Positions 35,973-47,568 of a stretch of DNA of 64,000 bases are shown here, in pieces (position 1 is the stretch's first letter; each line of letters begins with the position of its first letter). The DNA comes from Malachius bipustulatus (Eukaryota > Arthropoda > Insecta > Coleoptera > Melyridae), in contig OU342630.1 of NCBI GenBank assembly GCA_910589415.1, positions 46,470,012-46,534,011 of the forward strand, given 5' to 3'. The translations under genes were made by a program, and so were the position numbers. A model generated the notes under the pieces. That model searched no databases. It was not told the origin of the DNA and saw nothing but the letters and a program-made list of their open reading frames with translations.

Positions 35973-36889
35973 CTGAAAAAAAATCAAATTAGTATAGGTA
36001 CCTAAATAATAATTATAAAAATTACTAATATGAATATGTTAACAAAATTTTGTTACACGAGCATATACAGGGTTATTCACGGTATACGCCACGGAAGATT
36101 ATGGCCGTGTCTCTGAATTTTAGGATCTTTTTATTTTTGGAGTGGATAGAGATCCGGAAGAGGTACGTTTTAAAATTATATTCATAATGTCCAGGATGTG
36201 CCAAAAGCATGAAACATATCAAAGTTATGTTTTTTTAAATGGAATGCTCCTATGTTATTGCATTTTTAGATTGTCTGAGAAAAAGAAATAAGATTGGTTT
36301 ATACAGTTGGTGTTTAAATTCAAAAGTTTTTGAGTTATAAACAAGTGAAAATCGTCATTTTTCAAGTACAAGGCCCTGTACAACGAAAACGGTTCAAGAT
36401 AGAGAAAAACGGCTTAAATGTCCCTATTGTTTTTAACTTTTCATGTACTATCCTATGGTATCATGGTGTGCAGGAGAATGGCGGGGAATGCATGGGGTTG
36501 TAACCCATCCATTTTACGCTGGATGTACACCATGCTAGTGAGACCCATCATCACATACGGAGCGGTCGTCTGGTACAAGAGGACCAAGCTAATAACAGCG
36601 AGGAAAACACTCGAGAAGATCCAGAGACTTGCATATGCCTCTGCATCACAGGAGTAATGAGAACATGCCCAACAGCAGCGTTGGAAGTAATTCTAGATCT
36701 CACACCACTGCACTTAGTGATTGAGAGAAGTGCCGCAGAGGCTCAACTCAGAATGTCAAGAATGGGGATCAGGGGGGGACTACGGACCGAGGGGAATCAA
36801 CCCCTGAACATCTGTAAAAACCTCCTGATAATGCCAAAAGACAAAACTGTCAAGAAATTCAGCTTCAAGAGAAACTTAGAAACTTCATC

Positions 36890-37339
36890 ATGGAACTGTC
36901 TACGAAAGAAGATTGGAGCAACACATCCATTCACACTCTCAAAGAAGGTACAATAAAATGGTACACAGACGGCTCAAAGGCCACCGAGGGAACTGGGGCA
37001 GGAGTATATGGGCCAGGCACCAACTACTCCGAGCCGATGGGAACATCCCCAAGCATACTTCAAGCGGAACTGTACACAATAGAAGTATGCACCCAAATAA
37101 ACCTCGACAGAAACTATAAAAATAGGGAAATAGCAATACTGACAGACAGTCAAGCAGCCATAAAGACGCTGAGCTCCCCTATCATCAGCTCAAAAATGGC
37201 ATGGAACTGCCTACAAAAACTCAATAAACTAGGCAGAGAGAACAAAATTCACCTCAAATGGATACCAGGACACACTGGGATTGAGGAAAACGAACGTGCC
37301 CACTCATTGGCAAGAAAGGAGCATCGACACCCTTTATAG
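36890..37339 (+). pseudogene. LINE RNase H domain
   Basis: The frame shows the RNase H catalytic order: D in WYTDGSK, E in LQAELYTIE, D in AILTDSQAAI, and the C-terminal GHTGIEENERAHSLA. The last acidic residue of the family (NERxD) is His here (codon 37301-37303). The domain degrades RNA in the RNA/DNA hybrid during reverse transcription. The frame ends before the zinc domain because of a stop and the X1 insertion. Confidence 0.75.
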
Positions 37340-37393
37340 GACTAGAACCATTCTGTAGCCTTGAAGACACGTTCTTCAAGGCAGAACTTCGGA

Positions 37394-38461
37394 CCCATAC
37401 AGCACAAAACATTCTGAGAATATTCTATTTAGGTACAAATATACCAATTTAAGAATATTCTACCAGAATATTCTTAGAATATTCATAGCATATTAACAAA
37501 CGAATGAGAATATTCTATTTAAGTGACAAATATACCAACTTAAGAATATTCTTTAAAAATATTCTTAGAACATTCACAGAATGTGCTCAGGTTAGGAATA
37601 GTTCCTTTGTTGAGGTTGGCAACATGTGACAATAAGGGACATGGGCAATGCAAACTGCTGCCAGACGACGAACAGCATTGTGACAATAATACTATAATAA
37701 TTTAGTTTTTTGTGTGTGTATGTAGGTATTGTGTTTTTGTAATCTGAATGTGTTCATTCTGATCCATCAAACAGAAACAATAAGAGAATTATTGGTAAAT
37801 GGTAAGTATCTATGTATACATGCATCTAAAAGTGTCTTTTCTTTATTACCACAAAGTTATTGAGGTTAATAAATCATCAATAGTTGTTGTTGACATTGTA
37901 CATCGCATTACCAGAATCCCGGTTGGGATTCTCATCAAAAACTTTATTCTTTACAGGCGCAGTAGCAAAAATACAAAAGAGCCAAACCATAGCAGATGTA
38001 GTAGTTGACTTACCTATATAAAATTTACGTGAAAGTTAGAAGGGGTGTAAAACGAGCATGATTGATGAATAATATGTTTATGTTATACCTATGTTGATGT
38101 TACTTTAAAATAAAATTAATACATTGTGAACTTGTTTTTCAAGCTAAATCTGTAAAGTAATTTAACCTAATATCCAAATGCATTTTTACAGATTTTAGAA
38201 TATACCCAGATTATACAATTGAACATTCTTTTTATGTTCTCAAAATATTCTATGAACATTCTTTTTATGTGCTCAAAATATTGTATGAACATTCTTTGTT
38301 ATGTTCTGAGAACGTTCTAAGAATATCTAAAACAGTCTACTTTGCATGTTCATAGAACGTTCCTAGAATATTCCAATCATCATTTGAGTACATTCTTAGA
38401 ACATTCAAATATTCTTGGAGAATATTCTATGAATGTGAATAGAACATTCTTGTGCTGTATG
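37394..38461. mobile_element. Element X1: dense AGAATATTCT subterminal repeats
   Basis: Ends CCCATACAGCACAA and TTGTGCTGTATGGG. Within about 170 bp of the left end and 270 bp of the right end are many AGAATATTCT or AGAACATTCT dyads (for example 37417, 37452, 37466, 37511, 37553 and several between 38220 and 38430). The interior (37630-38190) has no recognisable transposase. It interrupts the LINE within its polyprotein, which continues on the other side. Confidence 0.75.
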
Positions 38462-38464
38462 GGG

Positions 38465-38860
38465 AAGGAAGAAGAAAAACTGAGAGAAATCCATTGGAAT
38501 AACCTCTCAGGATTGAGACAATCCAAGGAGCTCCTCGGGAACTTTAACCGAGAAAGGTCAAGGAAACTCCTGACCCTCAACAAAGGAAGTCTCAGAATGC
38601 TAACAGGATTCCTAACAGGTCATTGCAAGCTCAATGAACACCTGAGGAAACTTGGTATAGAAAAAGATGGCGTTTGCAGACTCTGCAGGGAAGAAAACGA
38701 GACTCCTCGTCACATATTGATGAACTGCGAAGCACTAGAACGTGAAAGAAACGATGTTCTGGGCCAAAACCAGCTCAACGGGGGGGCTTTGCCCGGCCTT
38801 GATCCCCTTCAAATCCTGAAATTCCTAATGGAAGCGGAGTTGGAGAGGCTGCTTCAATGA
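38465..38860 (+). pseudogene. LINE C-terminal zinc-binding region
   Basis: It continues the polyprotein interrupted by X1: LRQSKELLGNFNRERSRKLL, TGFLTGHCKL, then GVCRLCREENETPRHILMNC, a C-x2-C/H/C zinc motif typical of LINE C-termini, ending at a stop at 38858-38860. It matches the fragment at 15467-15892. Confidence 0.7.
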
Positions 38861-38933
38861 AGGGAATATACTCCAAAGAAGCAGAGAAGAGGGGGCACAA
38901 TAGATCTGTAATAGGTCGCAGCGCATCTGACAC

Positions 38934-38980
38934 CCTCAATATCAATATCAATATCAATATCAATATCAATATCAATATCC
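38934..38980 (+). repeat. (ATCAAT)n LINE tail
   Basis: About seven units of ATCAAT between the LINE 3' UTR and the right target duplication. This marks the 3' end produced by target-primed reverse transcription. Confidence 0.8.
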
Positions 38981-39946
38981 CATGGTATAGAAACATTTGT
39001 ACTTTCTTTGATTTTTTTATTTGTCGGCGCGTTAAGAAATCTCAGAATTTTTCCAATTTTTTATCACCCTGTATAAACATTTCATCTACATCATTGGATA
39101 GTACATGGAAAAGTAATATAGGGACATGTAAGCTTTTTTTCTCTATCTTAAGCCGTTTTCCTTGTACAGGGCCTTGAACTTGAAAAATGACGATTTTCAC
39201 TTGCTTATAACTCACAAACTTTTAAATTTAAACACCAACTGTAAAAGCCAATCTTTTTTTTTCCCAGGCAATCTAAAAATGCAATAACATAGGAGCATTC
39301 CATTTAAAAAAAACATAACTTTGATATGTTTCATGCTTTTGGGACACCATGTACATTATGAATATAATTTTAAAACGTACCTCTGCCGGGTCTCTATCCA
39401 CTCCAAAAATAAAAAGATCCAAAAATCCAGAGACACGGCCATAAACTTCCGTGGCGTATACCGTGAATAACCCTGTATAGTAAGTGCGGACCTAAAATTC
39501 GACACAGGCTTTTTTTATTTTAAATGTTACCAAAACATGTCAAATACGAAAGTTGTAGGGTGTCATCCGACCTCTTTAAATGCTTAAATTTATTTATAAA
39601 GGCTTTAAAAAAAAACTGAGTCGCTGTTCTTTTTAAAAATATAAAGTGAATTTCTCAAAAAATTAAATAATGAATTTCCACATCCTAGGTGGAGGAGTCA
39701 TTTTTAACAGTTCCTGAAGACAGTAGATTAGGTAGTAACCTTTAAATAAAATATTTCGGTAGAAAAATATTATTAGACTATTATAAAAAAATTTTAACGG
39801 TCGTTATCTTCGAAAAAAGAGGATTTCCAAAAAACATTAAAGGATAAAATAATTACACACACAGGTAGGTAACAAATAACAAATAACAAGTGAGTCAATA
39901 ATAGGTTTCCAGTAAATGTTTATCATTAGAAAATAATTTTACTTAC

Positions 39947-40039
39947 CTCAAAAACAACAAAGAAACAGTCAGCTAGGAATGCAGCAATGATCAAAGCAAC
40001 TAAGACAGCAATATAATAGTTTTCAACTTCTGTAAGATC
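39947..40039 (-). CDS. SLC44 choline-transporter-like gene A, penultimate exon
   Basis: Acceptor ATTACAG ends at 40040, donor GTAAGT starts at 39946; 93 bp, phase 0 on both sides. It encodes DLTEVENYYIAVLVALIIAA followed by FLADCFFVVFE, a membrane helix ending in the FxxVxE motif of CTLs (FLSIYE in human SLC44A1). It is followed by the last exon after a 4.0 kb intron filled by FB5. Confidence 0.9.
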
Positions 40040-40544
40040 CTGTAATATTTAAAAATATATTTCAGTATTGAAAAGATTGTAAAAATATTGTGTTTGATAA
40101 AACTGGTTCAGTCGCAAATTACTAACAATATACAGAGACATCATTATATAGCTGTAATTAAAATTAATTTATAAATATGCACGGTGATCAGTAACTCCCG
40201 CACTGCGAGTACATGACGTTATGAACCCCACTAAAATTAAGGATAATATAGAAAAAAATATCCTTAGCTTCGTTACCAAGATACAAGGTTACCTTTTTCA
40301 AAAATATAAATCAACATGGCAGTCAAATTTAAACAACTTCCTGTGTAGTGTTTCCACTTTTATTTTTACAAAATTGGTAATATCTTTGAAAGAAAAGAAC
40401 TTACAGCACTGCGGTAAGAAAATTTACTACTCTTAAAAAGTGAAGTTTATTACAGCATGCTCCGGAGTGCACCAGCTGCTTATCAACCTGTATAAATAAA
40501 TAAAATAATTATTCAAAAAAAAAAACTACAATTTAATTAATCCA

Positions 40545-40665
40545 TCATATTCTCAAGATCTAACCCCCTCTGACTTCTTTCCTGTTTCCAAAACTGGCGA
40601 CAAGCGCGTCTATGCGGCTTTTACTTCAACGATGAGGTCTTCCTTTGCACAAGCCAACTGATAAC
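40545..40665 (+). pseudogene. Mariner-like transposase relic
   Basis: Translated pieces read SQDLTPSDFFLFPKLAT and, after a frameshift, FYFNDEVFL. The S-x-D-L-(A/T)-P-S-D-(Y/F)-(F/H)-L-F motif contains the third catalytic aspartate of mariner (DD34D) transposases. Only about 40 codons remain, in an intron of SLC44 gene A. Confidence 0.55.
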
Positions 40666-40904
40666 GCAGGTTAGGTACCTATAGCTATCTTCATAATATC
40701 TAGCTAAAGTCCATCTAGCTCATAATAACATTGCATCGACAAGCAATCAAAGTGAACGTATCACTCTTTTTAAAGCAGTTAGCTGCACTAGAGAAATTAA
40801 TATACTTTTCTCTAATTATTATTGTTTTATTATAATCGTTAACGGAAGCGAATAAAATATTATACAACACCAGCTTCAAGTCAATTAAGCACTCGCGGAA
40901 AAAC

Positions 40905-42384
40905 GTGTTTTCGAGGCTACAGAATGGTTCTGGTCCTATGAAAGGTGCCGATGCTCATTTTCTTGCCAATGAGTGGGCACGTTCGTTTCCCTCAATCCCA
41001 GTGTGTCTTGGTATCCATTTGAGGTGAATTTTGTTCTCTCTGCCTCGTTTATTGAGTTTTTGTACTGAAAATCAGCGTCTTTATGGCTGCTTGACTGTCT
41101 GTCAGTATTGCTATTTCCCTATTTTTATAGTTTCTGTCGAGGTTTATTTGGGCGCATACTTCTATTGCGTACAGTTCGGCTTGAAGTATGCTTGGGGATG
41201 TTCCCATCGGCTCGCAGTAGTTGGTGCCTGGCCCATATACTCCTGCCCCAGTTCCCTCGGTGGCCTTTGAGCCATCTGTGTACCATTTTATTGTACCTTC
41301 TTTGAGAGTGTGAATGGATGTGCTGCTCCATTTTTCTTTCGTAGACAGTTCCATGATGAAGTTTCTCTTGAAGCTGAATTTCTTGACAGTTTTCTCTTTT
41401 GGCATTATATCAGGAGGTTTTTACAGATGTTCAGGGGTTGATTCCTCTCGGTCCGTAGTCCCCCCCCCCCCCCCTGATCCCCATTCTTGACATTCTGAGT
41501 TGAGCCTCTGCGGCTCTTCTCTCAATCACTAAGTGCAGTGGTGTGAGATCTAGGATTACTTCCAACGCTGCTGTTGGGCATGTTCTCATTGCTCCTGTGA
41601 TGCAGAGGCATGCAAGTCTCTGGATCTTCTCGAGTGTTTTCCTCGCTGTTATTAGCTTGGTCCTCTTGTACTAGACGACCGCTCCGTATGTGATGATGGG
41701 TCTCACTAGCATGGTGTACATCCAGAGTAAAATGGATGGGTTACTACCCCATGCATTCCCCGCCATTCTCCTGCACACCATGAGTACGGATGTGGCCTCA
41801 CTTACTGTTGCACTCAAATGCTTGTTCCACATTAGCTTTTTATCCAGTGTTATTCCTAGATATTTTACTTCTTCCTTCCATTCTAACTCGACTCCATTTA
41901 AGTCGATTGTTTTGAGGTTTGGAAGCTTGTTTTTTCTTGTGAATGGTATCAGTGTAGTTTTTGTAGGATTGATGTTTAGTCCTATTTCCTGGCACCATTT
42001 CAAGGTTATCTTTAACCCTCTCTGTACTATGTCGCAGAGTGTTCCTTCATATTTTCCTCTGGCCATGATGACGATGTCATCGGCATACCCAATGCAGGTA
42101 ATGCCGTTCTCGGTTAGTAACCCGGGGAGCTCGTCTACGGCTCCATAGGAGGGGGGATAACACCCCTCCTTGTGGGCATCCTTTTGTTGTCTTCACCGGG
42201 ATGGTGTCATCGCCCACTTTGGTTTCAGTTATTCTTGTGGACAGCATTTGTTGAATCCAATAGGATGTTGTGCTGTTTATGCCTTTTTTAGTTAGGGCTT
42301 TCTTAATAGCATCGAAAGAGGTGTTGTCGAATGCTCCTTCTATGTCCAGAAAGGCGCAAATGGCCGTTTCGAGGTGGACATATT
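40905..42384 (-). mobile_element. RNase H-type LINE fragment (copy 3), minus strand
   Basis: Reading right to left: reverse transcriptase with AFLDIEGAFDNTSFDAI, GCPQGGVLSPLLW, catalytic YADD (about 42075-42085), then WCQEIGLNINPTKT, KYLGITLDKKLMWNKHL, WMYTMLVRPIITYGA, and an RNase H with YTDGSK and LTDSQAA. It is the same family as 36462-38981 but covers more of the RT. Several frames are broken (about 41400, 41670, 42110). The 5' end is cut by the foldback element at 42387, and the C-terminal zinc region is missing. It shares the NERAHSLA variant of RNase H (His codon 40973-40975). Confidence 0.8.
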
Positions 42385-42386
42385 TC

Positions 42387-43130
42387 GTGACAAATTCAAC
42401 TATATACCTAAGTTTCTCCCCTTGACAGGGGTAGCTACCCATTTGCTTATGATCATAGGGAATAGAAATCGAGTGATACATCATTATTTGAAAGCTATAC
42501 TTAAATTATCTTTACAACGATATCCCACTTTTTGGGTTTCGTTTAAATACAGAGAGGGGGCCCAACGAAAACGAAACTCGTCTTAATAACTTAGAAACTG
42601 AAGATGTAAGCGAAAAACGCATCCAAATTCATCCCCTTGGCATGGCATGGGTGGCAACCCCTTCGCTTTCCATCATAGGAATCATATATCGAGTGACACA
42701 TCATTGGAAAGCTACTCGAATTCTCCTTACAACGATATCTCACTTTTTGGGTTTTGCCAATATCTTACAGGCCGAATCGATAAAACAGGTTTTCTTAACA
42801 ATAATTGCTCATTTTTCTTCGGAAATATGGCGAGAGAATTTATTTTAATTAAATTCTCTCTTCACTGGTTACTATCATGGTAGCTAGTGAAGTGCGGTGT
42901 TGTATTAAAAACATTCTGTTTGCTTGTTTCAAAAAAAAAGGAAGTAATTATGAAGTAGACCTTTTTCACGATTCGTGTAAAATTCAGGTGTAACCTAAAA
43001 AGTGAGATAAGTAAAGAGAATTCAAGTGGCTTTCAAATATTGTATCACTCGATATCTATTCCCTATTATGATAAGCGAAGGGGTAGATACCCCTGCCAAG
43101 GGGATGAACTTGGGTAGTTAAATTTGTCAC
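42387..43130. mobile_element. Foldback element, 0.74 kb
   Basis: The left end GTGACAAATTCAACTATATA and the right end GTTAAATTTGTCAC are inverted. Inside, GGGAATAGAAATCGAGTGAT mirrors ATCACTCGATATCTATTCCC, and CTTGACAGGGGTAGCTACCC mirrors GGGTAGATACCCCTGCCAAG. A second, similar block (42620-42750) makes the structure composite. Confidence 0.7.
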
Positions 43131-43336
43131 TGAAATACGTCCTCGACAATAAAATCGACCAGTTTCGGCCATTCTATTATTCTCCTCGTCCATCTATTAT
43201 TCTTGCAACGTAGCCAGCCCAATTCCATTTTAGATGTGTGACTTTTTCAATTGCATCTGTAACTTTTGTTCTTCTACGTAGCTCTTCATTTCGGATTTTA
43301 TCTTGCAAAGTCACTCCCAACATGAACCTTTACATG
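43131..43336 (-). pseudogene. RTE-type LINE C-terminal relic (3' part)
   Basis: Minus-strand translation gives MLGVTLQDKIRNEELRRRTK, then TDAIEKVTHLKWNWAGYVAR, the well-known C-terminal segment of RTE/BovB-like reverse transcriptases. It continues the fragment at 45575-45790; element X2 sits between them. Confidence 0.7.
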
Positions 43337-43339
43337 ACT

Positions 43340-45572
43340 CCCCCTGCAGCACATTACATTGTCCCAACATTGGATCGATATGGGCAGCATATCTTAATTA
43401 GGCCCAATATGTGGATTATCTAGCCAATATTGGCGTTATACTGGATCAGAACTGGCGCATAATATTGGTTTGGTAATATGTCTCACATGATGGCCCAATA
43501 TATGAACGGGAGATTTAAATTAGTATGTATTTTGGTTATATTTGATATATATTGGACTCATATTGTATACGCGCTACATATTTATCAATATAGGTGATTT
43601 ATTGGCTAAATAAGTTATCTTTTTAGTACCACAAAGTTTTTCTTCTTCAAAATTCACGATATATCCATAGTTAAGCTTACATTATATTTATTGTATTAAA
43701 AAATGTGTACGGGTGCAAAATAGTCCATCCGCATTTCCATTATATTTTCCATATTGGCTGTACATTGACTACCTATATATGTATTGTCTAAATAAAATAG
43801 GTTATGTATTACACGCAGTTGTACCGCGTGCTCCGTGCGTTCGTGTGTACTAAGTATAAATTAAACATTTATACATAAGAATAAGAAACAAAACAACTAC
43901 TGTTGACTACAAGAAGTCAAGAAGAACTGTAAGTAAGTACATATTTAATATAATTAGTATCGATTTTGCTATATTGCTGATAACATTGTTGTACTTTATT
44001 CACCTAACGACGTGTGAGCCAAAGGCAAATAATAAATCATTTTTTTGGTGGTTGTAGAACGTAAAATTTTCAATTAGGTATTAATACTAGAAGTCTAGAA
44101 GCTTAATTACAGTTGTTATTTTCCTGTTTTTATGATTATTTAACACGGGCGTAATTTCAAATTAAGATAAATTTTACCTAACCTCTAAACAGGTAATTTT
44201 ATTGGCCCCATATTGAGCCAATATTTATTTTATATCAAAGTGATTCAATTAAATGTATATAGGTATATCAAATCCTCAAAATGTTCTATGTGTTATTATA
44301 TCATGTGAGTAATATTGAATTGGAAAAGTGGAGAAGACAGGTTTTTTGAATCGCTTTGAGACTCAACATCTGTTTGGGGAGGTAACATTTCTTGCAAAAT
44401 TTTGATCATGTCGCTATTAAATAATTGAAAAAACACTCGTGGTCGAATAGGTATCCCGGTACTTTAGCAACTAGGTATAATCTAACATAAAATATAGATA
44501 AACTTGGTGTTTCTAACAATTAACTTTTTTTTGCAGTTTTTCAAATATGAAAAAAAAGTTGGTAAGCGCAGGCACACTAAGTGAGCTTTGTAAATAAGAA
44601 ATAGCTGAATGAATAAGTCTTGAGCTCATCTACAGTTGTTGAACAACAACACATAGAACAGGAAATTTTAACTGACCAAGATGTAAATTTAATTCTTTGG
44701 TAAGAGAAGTTATTTTAATTAATTTTCAGTTACTCTCTTACGTTATATTAATTGCTCTAGGATGAAATTCTGTGTACCTACCTGAGTGGATGCGGAGGAA
44801 GAAAAGCAGAGGACTAATATGCCATGCCTAATAGTGACAATAATTGAAATTATCTTTCTTGTTAAAATTTATATCATTTAATACATGCTTTTTCGTAGCT
44901 ATTTTGATTATGTTATGTAGGATTTTAGATTTTAGCGATCTATAATGTGAAAAGCAGTGTTTTATTGATTTTGAAATTTTATAATTTGTTTGTCATCATC
45001 TCATTATCTTCCATATTAATTTTTATTTTTAGTTTACCTAACTAACATTATATTATACTTCAAGTTTTAAAAAATAGTATAAGAATTTGATTATTTTTTA
45101 AATTAATACACAGTTTTTCTACAAGCTTGACTAGAAATAAATATCAAAAGTTTTGACTAACAGAGTATTTTCATACCTTTAAATGCAGTCATTATTCCCA
45201 TATAATCTGGTAAATTACTTACATATTATTATTTATTACAGCATTGTCGAATAGATCATATTACCAATATTCACAATTGATCATAATGACATATATATAT
45301 TGTAAAAGAATTTGAAGTTTATACCTAAGTATAATCAATATTTGATCAATATAACAGGTACATGTTGGTGATATATTTAATACCTATATCGTTCGAACAT
45401 GGTTAAAAAATGTTTCATCAATATAACATTCCAATGTTGGGCCAATTTTGTAACGTCATATAGGATAAATATTGTTTTCATATATGTTGCCAATCTTGGC
45501 AATGTCTGTCGCGGGGCATCAAGGGCCAATATGTGGTGATAATATTGAACCAATATGTTTGTGCTACTGGGG
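43340..45572. mobile_element. Element X2: dense CCAATAT subterminal repeats
   Basis: Ends CCCCCTGCAGCACATTACAT and TGTTTGTGCTACTGGGG. Both ends are crowded with CCAATAT/ATATTGG dyads (about 43370-43570 and 45290-45560), while the middle (about 43600-45250) is plain AT-rich sequence without a transposase. The termini resemble those of X1 (AGCACAA core). It splits an RTE-type LINE relic in the 6 kb intron of SLC44 gene A. Confidence 0.7.
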
Positions 45573-45574
45573 TC

Positions 45575-45790
45575 TCTTTGGGTTAATCTTATTTTATTAA
45601 CAGTTTTTTGTATTAATGACATTAATGTTAGTGTTTGTAAGCCATACGTCAATATCGGGAGGACGCATTGATCAAACCTCAAACACCTTTCGTTTGAAAC
45701 ATAAATCATATCTGATTTGAATACATGCCTCAGCCTACTACCAAAGGCAGCCCAGGTCAGTCCTGTCCTTGTGTTCATACAATATTAGTA
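45575..45790 (-). pseudogene. RTE-type LINE reverse transcriptase relic (5' part)
   Basis: Minus-strand translation contains TGLTWAAFGSRLRHVFKS, FDQCVLPILTYGLQTLTL and NKIRLTQRD, the region just after the RT core in RTE-like elements (normally WAAFGKLRxIF...FDxCVLPVLTYGAETWTLT...RVTQRAMER). The frame is interrupted by X2 right after TQR and resumes with MLGVTL at 43336. Confidence 0.7.
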
Positions 45791-45799
45791 AAATAGAAA

Positions 45800-46005
45800 T
45801 CCTTTGTAGGGTGTCCTATTTAAAATTAAAAATTTAATGGCAGCTTCCGGTATAGCTCGACGTGCTGTGGGGTTGTAAAATATTTTAGTTCAGCTCGTCA
45901 AAATTTAAATCCTACATGTTCAAATTTTTAGATTTGAACTCCCAACACTTTCTTCATATAACAATGCCCTAAGGTTTTCGCGCCTCACCCTGTACATTTA
46001 TGATG
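45800..46005. repeat. Foldback-family fragment
   Basis: GGGTGTCC near 45810 and CACCCTGTACA near 45987-45997 look like opposite ends of a small TACAGGGTG-type element. The arms are not clearly complementary inside. Confidence 0.35.
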
Positions 46006-46026
46006 GTAATGTAAAATAATACTTAC

Positions 46027-46193
46027 AGGTTGCATGAGACTTCCAGCCGTCATTGCTACCACCAAGATAACAACTTTAGTCATAACCAAAACAAAATCGC
46101 CAACTGAATTCAAAGCGATTACATTGAGAGAATTGGCACATAGAAGTCTAGCGGCTCGTTTTCCAGATTTAAAAAAAGGTTGTCCGTGCATAG
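46027..46193 (-). CDS. SLC44 choline-transporter-like gene A, exon n-2
   Basis: Acceptor TTTTTAAG ends at 46194, donor GTAAGT starts at 46026; 167 bp, entry phase 1, exit phase 0. With the G carried from the previous exon it reads AMHGQPFFKSGKRAARLLCA, then NVIALNSVGDFVLVMTKVV and a second half-helix. This matches the A-x-x-G/N-x-x-F-C-x-S-A-K-x-A ... VGDF-(M/L)-L-F-x-G-K segment of CTLs, part of the C-terminal membrane domain. Confidence 0.92.
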
Positions 46194-46883
46194 CTTAAAA
46201 ATAAAGAATATTTACTTATGTCAAATATTTACGAAGAGTAAGTGTTATGGAAACTCGGTAGAACCTTGATTGTTTGAACCCAGCCTTTAAAAACTCTCCG
46301 TTTTCTTTCTTCTTTCTTTAAAATCAAATAAGTTGAGTGAATTTGGATTTAATGAAACAAAAATCAAATCTTTTCTCACATTTTTAATAAATAAAATGAG
46401 AAATAATAATTATTTTATAAATAAATAGTACAGTCCAGCTAATATTCGCATTTAAATAAATCTTGACTACCTTACTATTGGTCAAGAGCTGGTGATCCCA
46501 ACTACCCAGTTCAAACAATCATAGTTCTATTCTTATTACGCTCAGGTGCTAAAAATCTGGGCCGCTTTATATTATTTTTTCTATTTTTCTTGTAAAATTA
46601 TTTGGAATATAAATTTTTTTATATTTATTTGGAATATTTAAGCTTTTAGCATAAACTTATGATTTTGAATTGATAAAGCACTTCCTTCTGGATCATAAAA
46701 AAAAGATAATTATTCTCATTTTAAATGAACAATGTTAGAAAATTGTAATTCGCTCATTTCACGTTTCATTATTCGTTCAATTCGCAAAAAAAGCCCGTGT
46801 TTTACAATTGTTTGTCATTTTTCGGTTACTAGTTAGCTTGTTGTTACTGAGACAGACTATAGTTAAGTGAGAGTTATGATTCT

Positions 46884-47124
46884 AAGGGCCGGTTGTTCGT
46901 ACGTCAGTTAAAAATTTTGAGATAACTACTGATTTTAAAATGCCCTGTATTATCAAACCATTGGTCTGATATTTCTGAAAATGAATTCTGCTCGCTTTAA
47001 GAAGAGTTAATTACTGATTAAAAATACAAGACCATTAATTATATTCGCCGTATTTTCAAAATTTGCAATTTAAAATCAGTAGTTATCTCAAAATTTTTAA
47101 CTGACGTACGAACAACCGGCCTTT
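46884..47124. mobile_element. GGGCCGGTTG palindromic MITE
   Basis: About 240 bp with inverted ends GGGCCGGTTGTTCGTACGTC and GACGTACGAACAACCGGCC. AACTACTGATTTTAAA inside is mirrored by TTTAAAATCAGTAGTT. The flanks are CTA and TTA, so an exact duplication is not established. Ends resemble the PIF-like MITE at 13851. Confidence 0.65.
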
Positions 47125-47160
47125 AGTGATGTTATTGTTTATTAAAGCTAGAAAAAGTAT

Positions 47161-47568
47161 AGTCCGATTAAGTTTAAAAAGTCATATGGATCGATTAAGA
47201 ATACAAATCCTTCTGATAGTTCGATTTATTTTGTTTCATTTACGTAGTTCACATAGAAACCGTCAAGTTTGTCTAAACACTCCATTCCGCATAAATAAAT
47301 ATACGTCAACATTGGTTTTGAATGAGAATTAAATGCCCAACACAGAGGATAGGATGTCATTACGTGAATAAATTTTATGTAGTTGTCAGTGGCTGTCAAA
47401 CTGATTTAAACCGTTCAATTCATTGTTTGAATGACTCGTTGAATAATTTGCGCTCGTTAAAACCTTGAAATTTTGAAATTTAACCGTTTGAAATTTTCTG
47501 GTGAAATGAAAAATCTTAATTCGGACGGTTAGTATGACGTCACATATGACTTTTTAAACTTAATCGTA
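47161..47568. mobile_element. Short terminal-inverted-repeat element
   Basis: AGTCCGATTAAGTTTAAAAA at the left mirrors TTTTTAAACTTAATCG near 47550-47565 at the right, about 26 bp of inverted end. The interior is non-coding. Confidence 0.6.

Larger units (their letters stand above)
36462..38981 (+). mobile_element. RNase H-type LINE, 5'-truncated (copy 2)
   Basis: Flanked by the 7 bp target duplication ATGGTAT (36455-36461, 38982-38988); FB1 shows the corresponding empty site. It contains the end of reverse transcriptase (WMYTMLVRPIITYGAVVWY), RNase H, and the C-terminal zinc motif, and ends in an (ATCAAT)n tail. Element X1 interrupts it at 37394-38461. Reading frames are broken by stops and shifts in the RT-RNase H linker. 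RNase H with a simple-sequence tail places it among I/R1/LOA-type LINEs; clade not determined. Confidence 0.8.
36066..39477. mobile_element. Foldback element FB5, split by a LINE
   Basis: Ends TACAGGGTTATTCACGGTAT (36066) and ATACCGTGAATAACCCTGTA (to 39477), with TA at both edges. The arms of about 390-480 bp share sequence with FB1 (TGGAATGCTCCTATGTTATT). The LINE at 36462-38981 interrupts the centre. The whole lies in the last intron of SLC44 gene A. Confidence 0.85.
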
